The translations under genes and the position numbers were made by a program. A stretch of 16,088 nucleotides of DNA from the NCBI GenBank assembly GCA_013817115.1, contig JACDDG010000010.1, positions 1 to 16,088 of the forward strand. Reading direction: 5' to 3'. Positions 7,305 through 14,778 of this stretch are shown here, in pieces. Every line of letters starts with the position of its first letter. Within the stretch, counting starts at the first letter, position 1. Source of the DNA: Parachlamydiaceae bacterium. GTDB lineage: Bacteria; Chlamydiota; Chlamydiia; Chlamydiales; Parachlamydiaceae. Below the pieces are notes generated by a model. The model was given only the letters and a program-made list of their open reading frames with translations. It was not told the DNA's origin and did no database searches.

Positions 7305-8630
7305 TTACTCTTTAACTATTTGTGTACATGGTGAACTAGGCCAATATTGCGCGATGATTGATTCTTTGATTCCCACCTCCTGTGGTTTAAAGCAGGTAGA
7401 TAAGATCTCCCAACCCATATCGAGCGCCTCTTCTAAAGGCAGATTAACTTCAAGCTTGGCTAGTCGCTCATCGAAAAGGCCTGCAAAACGCAGAAGTTGT
7501 TCATCCCAACGCGAAAGCTTGAATCCCATGGCTTGACGTTCCTTAGCCTTTTTTGACTCTGCGTAAAGACGAATCATTGCATTGGCAAGATCTCCGTGAT
7601 CTCCACGCGTGACTTTTCCGATGACAAGTTGTTTTAAACGCGATAATGAACCGAAGGGATCGATAGAACCTTTTTGTAAGTAGTATTGGCCTTCAGTGAT
7701 GTAGCCGGTATTATCCGGAACCGGATGCGTGATATCACCTCCGGGCATCGTCGTTACCCCAATGATCGTTATAGAACCACTGCCATCAATTTGAACCGCC
7801 TTTTCGTAGCGAGAGGCTAAATCAGAGTACAGAGAACCCGGATATCCTCTATTGGAAGGAACTTGGTCCATAGTAATGGCAATTTCTTTGAGAGAATCCG
7901 CAAAAGCTGTCATATCAGTTAATAATACTAGCACGTCTTTATTATTCACAGCAAAGCGCTCGGCACAAGCTAGTGCCATATCCGGCACTAAAGTGCACTC
8001 GACAGTCGGATCTGTCGCGCAATGAACAAACATAATTGTTTTGTTCATAGAGCCGGAGGCTTCTGCATTGTCGATAAATGCTTGATAATCTTTGAAAGTA
8101 AGTCCCATTCCTCCGATAATGACGATGTCTGCATCGGTCTGATTGGCGATGCGCATTAACAATGCATTGTAAGGTTCGCCTGGTGAGGAAAAAATTGGGA
8201 TCTTTTGTGATTTGACCAAGCAGTTAAACACATCGATCATTGGAATATTAGTTCTGACCATTTCACGGGGAACAATGCGTCGTACAGGATTTAATGAGGG
8301 CGTACCAAGGTTAATCGCTTCTCCAATAATTTCAGGCCCACCATCGATTGGAAGACCGGATCCACTTAAGCGCCGTCCGAGTAAAGAATTACCCCAAGTG
8401 GCTTGCATCTGAGTATTTAGAAAAGTTACTCGGTCACCGGTTGAGAGGCCTCGGGGATTTCTGAATGTTTGTAGTGTTACTTGATCATCCTCTATGCGCA
8501 AAACTGAAGCATAAATCGATCGGCCGTCATGCAAGTCGATGCGTGCTAGTTCCCCGAGACAGGCTCCATGGGCTGTGACAGTGATAAGATTCCCACGGAT
8601 ATTATTAATTTTTTCATGGACTGTTTTCAT
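7305..8630 (-). CDS. ntpB: V-type ATPase subunit B (non-catalytic head subunit)
   Basis: Subunit B alternates with A in the cytoplasmic head and carries the non-catalytic nucleotide site. The P-loop is lost, as normal for B: the matching region reads [11 protein letters not shown] without GKT. Family hallmarks include [55 protein letters not shown] and a [20 protein letters not shown] stretch. The ATG at 8630 gives 441 aa beginning [15 protein letters not shown], matching the chlamydial N-terminus. It is preceded by AGAGG at 6-7 bases. The open frame runs 25 codons further upstream into the A gene without a better signal. A and B are separated by 10 bases, and the Shine-Dalgarno abuts the A stop. 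Confidence 0.96.
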   Translation of the reverse strand: MKTVHEKINNIRGNLITVTAHGACLGELARIDLHDGRSIYASVLRIEDDQVTLQTFRNPRGLSTGDRVTFLNTQMQATWGNSLLGRRLSGSGLPIDGGPEIIGEAINLGTPSLNPVRRIVPREMVRTNIPMIDVFNCLVKSQKIPIFSSPGEPYNALLMRIANQTDADIVIIGGMGLTFKDYQAFIDNAEASGSMNKTIMFVHCATDPTVECTLVPDMALACAERFAVNNKDVLVLLTDMTAFADSLKEIAITMDQVPSNRGYPGSLYSDLASRYEKAVQIDGSGSITIIGVTTMPGGDITHPVPDNTGYITEGQYYLQKGSIDPFGSLSRLKQLVIGKVTRGDHGDLANAMIRLYAESKKAKERQAMGFKLSRWDEQLLRFAGLFDERLAKLEVNLPLEEALDMGWEILSTCFKPQEVGIKESIIAQYWPSSPCTQIVKE

Positions 8631-8640
8631 ATGAATCCTC

Positions 8641-10422
8641 TTAAGTTTGGGGAGCCGATTCAATGGCCTCAGTAATGTTTGCATAGACTGTGTTGTAAGC
8701 GACACTATCGAACGGTAAAAAATTCATGTTTTTTATTTGATTTTGCAGCGCTAGGAAATAGTTGCGTGCTTCATCGTGCGAATGAAACAAAAAGTGTGTG
8801 TCGAGGATGGTGCCTAGTAATTGCAACAAAGGGATTTGTCTTTCAAGGGGACAATAAGCATCTTCTTTATCAAATGCATTTTGCTGCAGGTAACTGAAGT
8901 CGTAAAGTTCGGCCTTTAGATAGGTGATCATATCATCCAATGAAGTTCCTTCTTCACCCACCACTTCCATGCGCTTTCCGATTTCATCTCCATTTTTCAA
9001 TGTCTTTGAAGCCTGTTTTACAATCTGACCCCAGCCCTCGGCGGTATCTTCTAGTTCACGTGCAACATCGTTGGTGTATTTGGACCACGAGATCGAATGA
9101 TCAAATGCAGGATAGCGTCTTGAATCAGAGCGCGCCCTAGAAAGTCCTAAGAAAACGCCAACGACAGACAATGTTGCCTGCGTTACAGGTTCCTCGAAAT
9201 TTCCTCCGGCGGGGGAAACAGCTCCCCCAACAGTAACAGAGCCCTCTTTACCATTATCTAGTGAAACAACGCCAGAGCGTTCATAAAATTCTGCAATTCG
9301 CGAAGCTAGATAAGCAGGAAAGGCCTCTTCACCAGGAATTTCTTCCAAGCGGCCAGACATTTCACGTAACGCTTGTGCCCAACGTGATGTGGAATCTGCT
9401 AGTAAAAGAACATCCAATCCCATTTGGCGATAGTATTCAGCTATTGTCATGCCCATGTATATGGATGATTCCCGCGCTGCTACTGGCATTGACGAGGTAT
9501 TACAAATAATCACGGTTCGTGTCATCAGGGTTTCATCTGTGTGGGGATCTATCAGATGAGGAAACTCGCGCAACATTTCTACAACTTCTCCGGCACGTTC
9601 ACCGCAAGCGCAGAAGATCACTATGTCGACTGATGAAAATTTTGAAAGATGATGCTGAATAACGGTTTTACCTGCTCCGAAGGGGCCGGGGCTACAAAAA
9701 GTTCCCCCTTTCATGATCGGAAATTGAGTATCGATCGCTCGTAGTCCGGTGTCCATCATTTTTGAAGGCTTGATCCTTTCTCCTTCAAAAAGAGCATTTT
9801 TGATCGGCCATTTTTGCACCATTGTGAAAGAATGTTCTATTCCGGATGCATCCTGAGCTTTAGCAATGACTGTATCGATGTGGTAGGTGCCGGGAGAAAT
9901 CATCCATGTCAATTTATAATCACCATAAAGGGCAAAAGGAACCATAATGTGGTGGTGAAATCGACCTTCAAGCGTTGTTCCCAGAGTATCACCGCGCTTA
10001 ACTTGCTGACCAACTTTGGCAACAGGTTCGAAATTCCAAAGGGATTCCCGGCTCAAAGGTTTTACATAGACACCCCTAGGTAAAAATAAACCTGCCACAT
10101 TGGCAACTTCTTCTAAAGGGTTTTGCAGGCCATCAAAGATCGATTGTAACAATCCAGGGCCAAGTTCTGCTTCAAGCAATCCGCCTGTAAAAATAACCGG
10201 AGTGCCGTAGGCGATACCTTTGGTATCTTCAAAAACTTGAATTTTAGCTTCCTCACCGGCGATTTCAATCACTTCGGCTTTGAGCTGAAGATCATCAACC
10301 AGCACCATTGCCACTTCACCTTGTCGGATATTTCCTTCAAACTTAACGTGCAGCAAGTTTCCAAATGCTTTGACAACTGTCCCTCTTTCTTTTTGATTCG
10401 AATGAATAGTGTTATTTGTCAT
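8641..10422 (-). CDS. ntpA: V-type ATPase subunit A (catalytic head subunit)
   Basis: Subunit A hydrolyses (or makes) ATP at three sites in the cytoplasmic head. The 593-residue length is the usual one. An N-terminal beta-barrel (residues about 12-80) and the A-type insertion (about 110-200, bulge region) precede the catalytic core. Visible motifs are the P-loop GPFGAGKT (246-253, K252), the GERAGE loop with the catalytic glutamate E275, [20 protein letters not shown] starting at 340, and [15 protein letters not shown] starting at 404. AAGGA 6 bases before ATG 10422 supports the start. It is separated from the upstream DUF2764 gene by 239 bases filled by an inverted repeat, so A to K may be a partly independent expression unit. 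Confidence 0.97.
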   Translation of the reverse strand: MTNNTIHSNQKERGTVVKAFGNLLHVKFEGNIRQGEVAMVLVDDLQLKAEVIEIAGEEAKIQVFEDTKGIAYGTPVIFTGGLLEAELGPGLLQSIFDGLQNPLEEVANVAGLFLPRGVYVKPLSRESLWNFEPVAKVGQQVKRGDTLGTTLEGRFHHHIMVPFALYGDYKLTWMISPGTYHIDTVIAKAQDASGIEHSFTMVQKWPIKNALFEGERIKPSKMMDTGLRAIDTQFPIMKGGTFCSPGPFGAGKTVIQHHLSKFSSVDIVIFCACGERAGEVVEMLREFPHLIDPHTDETLMTRTVIICNTSSMPVAARESSIYMGMTIAEYYRQMGLDVLLLADSTSRWAQALREMSGRLEEIPGEEAFPAYLASRIAEFYERSGVVSLDNGKEGSVTVGGAVSPAGGNFEEPVTQATLSVVGVFLGLSRARSDSRRYPAFDHSISWSKYTNDVARELEDTAEGWGQIVKQASKTLKNGDEIGKRMEVVGEEGTSLDDMITYLKAELYDFSYLQQNAFDKEDAYCPLERQIPLLQLLGTILDTHFLFHSHDEARNYFLALQNQIKNMNFLPFDSVAYNTVYANITEAIESAPQT

Positions 10423-10455
10423 TTATTTTCCTTTAGGAGTTAAGTTTAAATTGAC

Positions 10456-10651
10456 AATTAGGCCGCCAAAGCATGTTTAAAAAGCCTAAAGTTTTATTCA
10501 ACACAAAGGCACAAAAACACAAAGAGTTTTTCATTTAATAACTTTTTTAAGGTTTCGCAAGTTCCAACTCTTTGCGTCTTAGTGCCTTTGTGTTGAATAA
10601 AACTGTAGGCTTCAGAAAGTTGAGCCCACATAGCTTGCCGGCGGCCCAATT
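10456..10651. repeat. Inverted-repeat element inside the V-ATPase operon (196 bases)
   Basis: Arms 10482-10528 and 10566-10612 match in inverted orientation at 43 of 47 positions around a 37-base spacer. Outside them a second matching pair, 10456-10467 and 10640-10651 (AATTRGGCCGCC at both ends, 11 of 12), marks the probable ends. The arms hold the short-period word CACAAAG/GGCACAAA. The element occupies most of the gap between DUF2764 and subunit A. On the minus strand the stem is followed by AGGCTTTTTAAA, so it could work as an attenuator or terminator. Transposon-like ends also suggest a miniature mobile element. Confidence 0.8.
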
Positions 10652-10661
10652 CTTCATTTTA

Positions 10662-11441
10662 TCAAACTTGACTCGTTATGTATTGATCGACAAGTCGATT
10701 TCCTTTCTCTTGATCTAGGCTTTCCCAACGTTCAACTAAAATCAGCTGCACCATGTACCCGAGGATGCGATCAATTGTAAAAACTTGATCCCCAATTAAA
10801 TCTGCTATCTTTTGAAAACGGAATTCACAAAGGGCTTTATGTAAATCAATAGGGGCAGTGTAATTTTTCTCAAAAATAGAATTCAATTGCTCAAATCCAT
10901 GTGGGAGTTCAAATTTTCCGGAATCTTTTTGTGAAATCAAATGTTGAATAAAGCTCTCTTCTGGATTTTCAAATTGCAGCTCTTCAAGCAAATCTCGATT
11001 TAAGTATTTTGCGCGGAATGCGGTTTGAATCAGACGCAATTTTCTTTCAAAAAGCAGGTATTCTTTTAAAAAACCTTTGCTTTGAGCTGCTTCCTCGCGA
11101 AAATATGCACTAATGAGATCAGAAAAGTAGCGTAACCGGGCTTCTGTACTCTCGTATTTCTCTAAAAATTTCTGAGCATAATTTGGCAAGAGTTCCGGGA
11201 TAAGTAGAACTTCTTCCAGGTTGGTGTCGTCGAGGTTGCCATAAGGATCCAAAGGGTCTTCTTTCCAATGAGAGCGAAAGTTTTCAAGGTCATAATATCG
11301 TCTTATGACATGTGTAAGGGTAAGGTCATTAGAGTTCAAATTATCGCGTAGTAAAACGATGAATTCATTAAAGGTAATTTCTGGTGGGATACCCATTTGT
11401 AATTCGGGAAGGATAACTCCGACAAAATAATAATTCGTCAT
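10662..11441 (-). CDS. DUF2764 protein of the V-ATPase operon (candidate C/d-like subunit)
   Basis: This gene sits second in the V-ATPase operon in Chlamydia as well as in several Bacteroidetes and spirochaetes, always between E and A, so a role in the complex is very likely. The 259-residue protein begins MTNYYFVGVILPEL, typical for the family, and is otherwise almost all helical. The ATG at 11441 is preceded by AGAG about 6 bases away. A longer frame starting with TTG at 11462 overlaps subunit E and is unlikely. Two stretches, ERKLRLIQTAFRAKYLNRD and the C-terminal FTIDRILGYMVQLILVERW, recall helices of subunit C (the funnel between shaft and ring). Since no C gene is present in the window, substitution for C is a reasonable inference, not shown here. 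Confidence 0.85.
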   Translation of the reverse strand: MTNYYFVGVILPELQMGIPPEITFNEFIVLLRDNLNSNDLTLTHVIRRYYDLENFRSHWKEDPLDPYGNLDDTNLEEVLLIPELLPNYAQKFLEKYESTEARLRYFSDLISAYFREEAAQSKGFLKEYLLFERKLRLIQTAFRAKYLNRDLLEELQFENPEESFIQHLISQKDSGKFELPHGFEQLNSIFEKNYTAPIDLHKALCEFRFQKIADLIGDQVFTIDRILGYMVQLILVERWESLDQEKGNRLVDQYITSQV

Positions 11442-11449
11442 AATAATCT

Positions 11450-12103
11450 CTAATTCCGGCAAGCGTCAAGCATGTCAGAGCTCATTTCAGGAGCGAATAT
11501 AAATTTACGGAAATCTTTACGCACATAAAGTTTCAAAAATTCGATCAATTCTTTATCAGTCAACACTAGAGTAAGCTTTTTATCTAGCAGTTTAACTTGC
11601 GCCCCACCTTCAAAATTACCTAATAAAAGTGGATTATTTCTCAGTTTAGCCAAGACGTCTTCTCCGAGGCAGCGAGCTATTTCTTCTGCAGAGCTAGTTC
11701 GAGGAATGACGGCAGTAAAATCTTTTGATAGACCTTCATTTTTAATGTTTTCGACAATTGCATTGATCAATCGGCCAATAACTTTAGGGGCAGAGGTTGC
11801 GTCTACGATAAGTTCTTGAAGATTTGAATTGAAAAATTCTTGTTCAATTTTTTGTCTTAGGGATTCTAAAATTTGCTCTGAAGCTTGAGCCAATGAGGAA
11901 TTAAAGACGTTACGTTCGCGTTCAATGAGAATGCGGCTTTCTTCAACAATGTTTTTGGCATTTGTTTTAGCTTCTGCAATGATTTGTTCAGAACGTTCCA
12001 GAGCTTCCGCAATAATTTTTTCTGCTTCGAGCTTGGCGGGTTCCAGCGTTTGGTATCTTAGCTCATTGCAAATCCGACTGATCTTATCTTGCCCTTTATC
12101 CAT
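11450..12103 (-). CDS. ntpE: V-type ATPase subunit E (peripheral stalk)
   Basis: Subunit E forms the peripheral stalks that hold the A3B3 head against rotation. The 217-residue protein has a long N-terminal coiled coil (about residues 15-95, rich in Ala, Glu and Lys, with AEKIIAEALERSEQIIAEAK) and a globular C-terminal part ending in CRN. The ATG at 12103 (MDKGQDKISRICNEL) is chosen because the family begins right before the coiled coil. The open frame extends 124 codons further upstream through the divergent promoter region, with a composition unlike the family. It is the first gene of the operon. Its stop lies 8 bases before the DUF2764 start. No gene for its usual stalk partner G is seen nearby. 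Confidence 0.93.
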   Translation of the reverse strand: MDKGQDKISRICNELRYQTLEPAKLEAEKIIAEALERSEQIIAEAKTNAKNIVEESRILIERERNVFNSSLAQASEQILESLRQKIEQEFFNSNLQELIVDATSAPKVIGRLINAIVENIKNEGLSKDFTAVIPRTSSAEEIARCLGEDVLAKLRNNPLLLGNFEGGAQVKLLDKKLTLVLTDKELIEFLKLYVRKDFRKFIFAPEMSSDMLDACRN

Positions 12104-12148
12104 ATTAATATCTCGCTTTATCAAAAGTTTGTCTGAACTTATCAGTTT

Positions 12149-12177
12149 ATCGTAAATGATCCCTGAGTTTTTTGCAA
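12149..12177 (-). promoter_or_regulatory. Possible sigma-66/70-type promoter of the V-ATPase operon
   Basis: On the minus strand TTGCAA (12177-12172) and TACGAT (12154-12149) are 17 bases apart, each matching four of six consensus bases. The start of transcription would fall near 12142, giving a leader of about 40 bases before the E subunit ATG. The match is moderate, and no experiment or comparison backs it. Confidence 0.3.
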
Positions 12178-12275
12178 TAAAAATAGTTCTTGGTAATATC
12201 CAAATGTAAATTATGAAAAAAATCTTGAACAAGAAGGTCTTTAATGATATATATAAATTTCTTATTCCGGAAAAA

Positions 12276-12280
12276 AGAGG
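12276..12280 (+). promoter_or_regulatory. Ribosome binding site fixing a GTG start
   Basis: AGAGG lies 8 bases before GTG 12289. The upstream in-frame ATG at 12244 has no such site and would put charged residues before the signal peptide. Confidence 0.6.
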
Positions 12281-12288
12281 TGAATATT

Positions 12289-12627
12289 GTGTTAAAAAAA
12301 TTATTATGCGCTGCCTTTCTAATGACCATTTCACTGAATGCGAATGATTATAGCCCTTATTATCCAGCTTCGGATCCTTATCAAAATTATTCAGGATCTC
12401 CTGATAGGGTAGAAAATTATTATGTGCAGGGGGCAGATGTCTATCCGCCTCCAACTCCTGGATGTACAACATCAACTTACCCGTATGAAGCGTATCCGGG
12501 TCTTGCTTACGAATCCAGTATTTCGACTCTAAAGATCGTCACGACAGTTGTTGTGGGGGTTGCTTTGATTGCGCTAATTGTGGTGGTGTTTAAAAACACA
12601 CCATGCAACAACGGGCACTGCCATTGA
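12289..12627 (+). CDS. Small exported membrane protein with C-terminal His-Cys-His tail (1 of 3)
   Basis: Not a family I recognise. The GTG start is set by the AGAGG 8 bases upstream. The 112-residue product has a Sec-type signal (residues 1-18, LKKLLCAAFLMTISLNA), a Tyr/Pro-rich segment (19-78) with one Cys, a membrane helix at about 81-100 and a short tail KNTPCNNGHCH. The lysine after the helix argues for a cytoplasmic tail by the positive-inside rule. The ending Gly-His-Cys-His and the overall layout are shared with the products at 12769 and 13782, which makes these three a family. The tail has two His and two Cys, fewer His than in its relatives, and could bind a metal. The gene is divergent from the V-ATPase operon. 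Confidence 0.8.
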   Translation: MLKKLLCAAFLMTISLNANDYSPYYPASDPYQNYSGSPDRVENYYVQGADVYPPPTPGCTTSTYPYEAYPGLAYESSISTLKIVTTVVVGVALIALIVVVFKNTPCNNGHCH

Positions 12628-12768
12628 AAGGATTAAAGACCCTTTTGTAAACTTAAGGACCCGTCGTGAGAGTTTCGTTGCCTGGATCCTGAATTTTGCA
12701 AGTGCTCCAAATCGGACCTGGGTTGTAATATGCCGGCCATCGCTGGCCTCAAATCTATAAGGAATTAA

Positions 12769-13053
12769 ATGAAACTGATGACAAGATTTGTACTTTTAGC
12801 AGCCTTCATAGGTGCTGTTGTTTCTTCTCCGACAAAGCTTGATGCTTATGGCTATCAACCTGATAGTGAAGGCTATGCGTACGCGGATTCAGTGACTTCC
12901 GCTAGTCCTTCCATAGTTATGCCTCTCGCTGTTGCTGGCTTTGCGGTCGTATTAGGAGTGCTCCTTTATGTTGGTCACAGAGGTGGAAGCGATCACACTT
13001 CTAATAGCGAACATTATCATCACCAAAACCATAATTGTGGGCATTGTCATTAA
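12769..13053 (+). CDS. Small exported membrane protein with His-rich HCH tail (2 of 3)
   Basis: This 94-residue protein of the same unnamed family has a signal peptide (residues 1-26, probable cleavage after KLDA), a short Tyr/Ser-rich stretch, a membrane helix at about 48-68 and a tail of about 26 residues with eight His and two Cys, ending NHNCGHCH. The tail could chelate Zn, Ni or Cu, or hold a redox-active Cys pair (C90, C93). Arg71 just after the helix points to a cytoplasmic tail. The start ATG has AAGGA 5 bases upstream in a leader sharing ATCTATAAGGA with the third family member. The stop is only 4 bases before the next gene, for an exported protein, so the two are probably co-translated. 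Confidence 0.85.
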   Translation: MKLMTRFVLLAAFIGAVVSSPTKLDAYGYQPDSEGYAYADSVTSASPSIVMPLAVAGFAVVLGVLLYVGHRGGSDHTSNSEHYHHQNHNCGHCH

Positions 13054-13057
13054 ACAA

Positions 13058-13645
13058 ATGAATAAAATCTTATCGAAATATTGTGTTATTATGACCTCCT
13101 TCTCTCTTTTAATGGGTTTAGGCGTTATTTTACAGGCTGAGATCTCTGTAGAGACAATTTCTCCGGAATCAAATCAGCAAAAGGGTTCTGTTTCAGGATA
13201 TTCTGCTGAAGATATAAATGCGCCGGGTACGGTTTACTTCGCCCCTCCTCCCGGTTGGCAATACGCACAATCCGAAATGTTGAATCCAAATATTCGGGTG
13301 ATGGTTGTCGGCACTGGAAAATCCTCTATACCACCTTCGATGAATTTGACTGTCGAGCCTTATAAAGGTACTTTGAAGCAATATTTAAAGCTTATAAAAG
13401 ATATCAATTCATCAAAGGGGAATGCTTGGACGGATCTAGGGAAAATCAAAACGGCGGCCGGAGATGGCAGTCTATCCCAGCTTGATAAAAAAACGCTTGG
13501 CGAAGACATGCGTATGTTGCACACGGTCATTTTGAAGAATGGAAAGATCTATATTTTAACCGCTGCAGCAGCGAAAAGTGAATTTTCTTCATTTTACAAG
13601 CAATTTTTTGCAGCAATGAGTTCTTTACACATTAATGATGAATAA
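13058..13645 (+). CDS. Exported PsbP/DcrB-like protein
   Basis: This 195-residue protein has a signal peptide (residues about 1-27, ending LQA). The mature part has a pattern like the PsbP/DcrB (DUF1795) fold: an early aromatic-Pro strand (YFAPPPGWQYAQ), a strand IRVMVVGTG, a LKQYLKLIKDI helix, a strand pair around HTVILKNGKIYILTAAA and a last helix FSSFYKQFFAAMSSL. Similar short exported proteins are common in bacterial envelopes and often of unknown role. The fold call is by eye. The ATG at 13058 is chosen because it begins right before the signal peptide, 4 bases after the stop of the HCH-tail gene. No strong Shine-Dalgarno is present, which fits translational coupling. The longer open frame from 12968 would overlap that gene. 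Confidence 0.75.
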   Translation: MNKILSKYCVIMTSFSLLMGLGVILQAEISVETISPESNQQKGSVSGYSAEDINAPGTVYFAPPPGWQYAQSEMLNPNIRVMVVGTGKSSIPPSMNLTVEPYKGTLKQYLKLIKDINSSKGNAWTDLGKIKTAAGDGSLSQLDKKTLGEDMRMLHTVILKNGKIYILTAAAAKSEFSSFYKQFFAAMSSLHINDE

Positions 13646-13781
13646 GTAAAATCCCCTTTTGGTGGATGCTTAAACAGATTCGTATAAAATTTTATGAAAC
13701 AAATTGCACAAAATCGAGCAATATGTAATAAAAGTCTTAAACCTCGGACAATAGAGTTGTCATCTATAAGGAGAATGTCTC

Positions 13782-14045
13782 ATGAGTCTTATTAAAAAAT
13801 TTGTTGCGCTAGCTGCGCTTGCTGTTATGGCTCTAGGGGCTTCTATAAACCCCATCCATGCTCAAGAGTGCTATGCGCCTGAAACTTGCTATGTCACTGA
13901 TGCAGGCGGATGGGGTTATGAAAGCTCTTCTGAAGCCCCTTCTTTGACTCCGTACATCGTGTTAGGAGCAGTTGTCTTGGTGGCTATTATTGCAATTGCA
14001 GTTAGACATCATCATGGTCATAATAATCATGCTCATTGTCACTGA
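13782..14045 (+). CDS. Small exported membrane protein with His-rich HCH tail (3 of 3)
   Basis: The third family member has 87 residues: a signal peptide (1-27, ending IHA), a short acidic and aromatic segment with two Cys (C30, C36), a membrane helix at about 57-74, then RHHHGHNNHAHCH to the end. The tail has seven His and one Cys in 13 residues. A strong AAGGAGA lies 7 bases before the ATG, in a leader sharing 11 bases with that of gene 2. The stop TGA overlaps the ATG of the following lipoprotein gene by one base (TGATG), a classic coupling junction. The tail codons differ from those of the other two members at synonymous positions, so the shared ending looks selected at protein level rather than recently copied. 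Confidence 0.85.
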   Translation: MSLIKKFVALAALAVMALGASINPIHAQECYAPETCYVTDAGGWGYESSSEAPSLTPYIVLGAVVLVAIIAIAVRHHHGHNNHAHCH

Positions 14046-14569
14046 TGTATAAACGGTTGGGTCTGTTCAATTTATCGGGCGCCGCCCTACCCGAAATACG
14101 TAGAAGAAGAGCGCTATTGGCTCTCCTTCTACTCATGAGTTGTTCTTGCTCTGGACCTTGTGGCCAGTGGCAAGCGCAAACATGTGAAGGGTCAACCACT
14201 TCTTTTAGCTCTGCGAGAATATATTTGCCTCCTGCTAATGAATTTTCCGGTTTAGGGCTCGAACTAGTGCAAACGATCGATGGTATCAGGATGTATATTA
14301 ATGTCTATGGACTTGAAATACCACCCGAGCAACCTAATAGTCCAAATTCACGTGTTTTTATTTCTTTTAAAGATCACTCCTATAACTTTTCTGCTGTAAG
14401 ATTTACCGGTGGGCAGAGACTGCTTGTTCCGGAACACGTCCAGTCGGAAATTGTCGAGTATCTGCAAGAAGGTCAATCTGTACACCTTCAAGTAGGTCGT
14501 TACGAAGCAAATATCTATCCTGATAAATTTGTCGACCTTTTTAACAAAATGGCTCGAGCTCAGCCATAA
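14045..14569 (+). CDS. Putative lipoprotein of unknown function
   Basis: This 174-residue product starts at the ATG that overlaps the previous stop (TGATG). It has an unusually long n-region with RRRR, a hydrophobic core ALLALLLL and a lipobox-like LMSC at residues about 28-31, followed by further Cys residues (CSCSGPC), so lipid attachment in the envelope is likely. The mature part has a mixed alpha/beta look, with strands such as GIRMYINVYGLEI, RVFISFKDHSYNF and HLQVGRYEANI and a C-terminal helix. I do not recognise a family. Pairing with the HCH-tail gene mirrors the arrangement of the gene at 13058. A hairpin follows directly after its stop codon. Confidence 0.75.
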   Translation: MYKRLGLFNLSGAALPEIRRRRALLALLLLMSCSCSGPCGQWQAQTCEGSTTSFSSARIYLPPANEFSGLGLELVQTIDGIRMYINVYGLEIPPEQPNSPNSRVFISFKDHSYNFSAVRFTGGQRLLVPEHVQSEIVEYLQEGQSVHLQVGRYEANIYPDKFVDLFNKMARAQP

Positions 14570-14600
14570 TTGCAACTATAAAAGATTAATAGTTGCAATT
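14568..14600 (+). terminator. Stem-loop after the lipoprotein gene
   Basis: A perfect 12-bp stem (AATTGCAACTAT / ATAGTTGCAATT) with a 9-base loop overlaps the TAA stop at 14567-14569. It is AT-rich and no T-run follows, so it is a weak intrinsic terminator at best, or an mRNA 3'-end stabiliser. Confidence 0.45.
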
Positions 14601-14778
14601 CTCAAAAATCATTACATCCGATGAAATGCTAATTCCTTTAATTTCCTAATTGACGTACAATCAAATACGTCGAGTCTGTCAAAAATCTCATTCATCAATT
14701 CTCCAATTTTTAGAGAGAATTTTTGCAAATTTGAGCATTCTTGATTCGAGCTTTAAATGATATAATAGGAGTTATCTT

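Noticed and set aside
8631..8705. 25-codon extension of subunit B into the A gene
   Set aside because: The chlamydial N-terminus aligns with the ATG at 8630, which has its own Shine-Dalgarno overlapping the A stop.
12104..12475. N-terminal 124-codon extension of subunit E
   Set aside because: It runs antisense through the divergent HCH-tail gene and its promoter region, has a composition unlike the family, and the normal E start is at 12103.
12735..12748. GGCCA-TCGC-TGGCC small hairpin before HCH gene 2
   Set aside because: Only 5 bp, with no T-run. Too weak to call a terminator or regulatory element.
14652..14671. GACGTA...TACGTC dyad upstream of the repeat-protein gene
   Set aside because: A 6-bp dyad with 8-base spacing could be an operator, but nothing else supports it and such dyads arise by chance.
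14761..14766. Perfect TATAAT before the repeat-protein gene
   Set aside because: Transcription would begin at or after the AGGAG ribosome site, leaving almost no leader, and no -35 box lies at 16-18 bases. Probably chance in AT-rich DNA.
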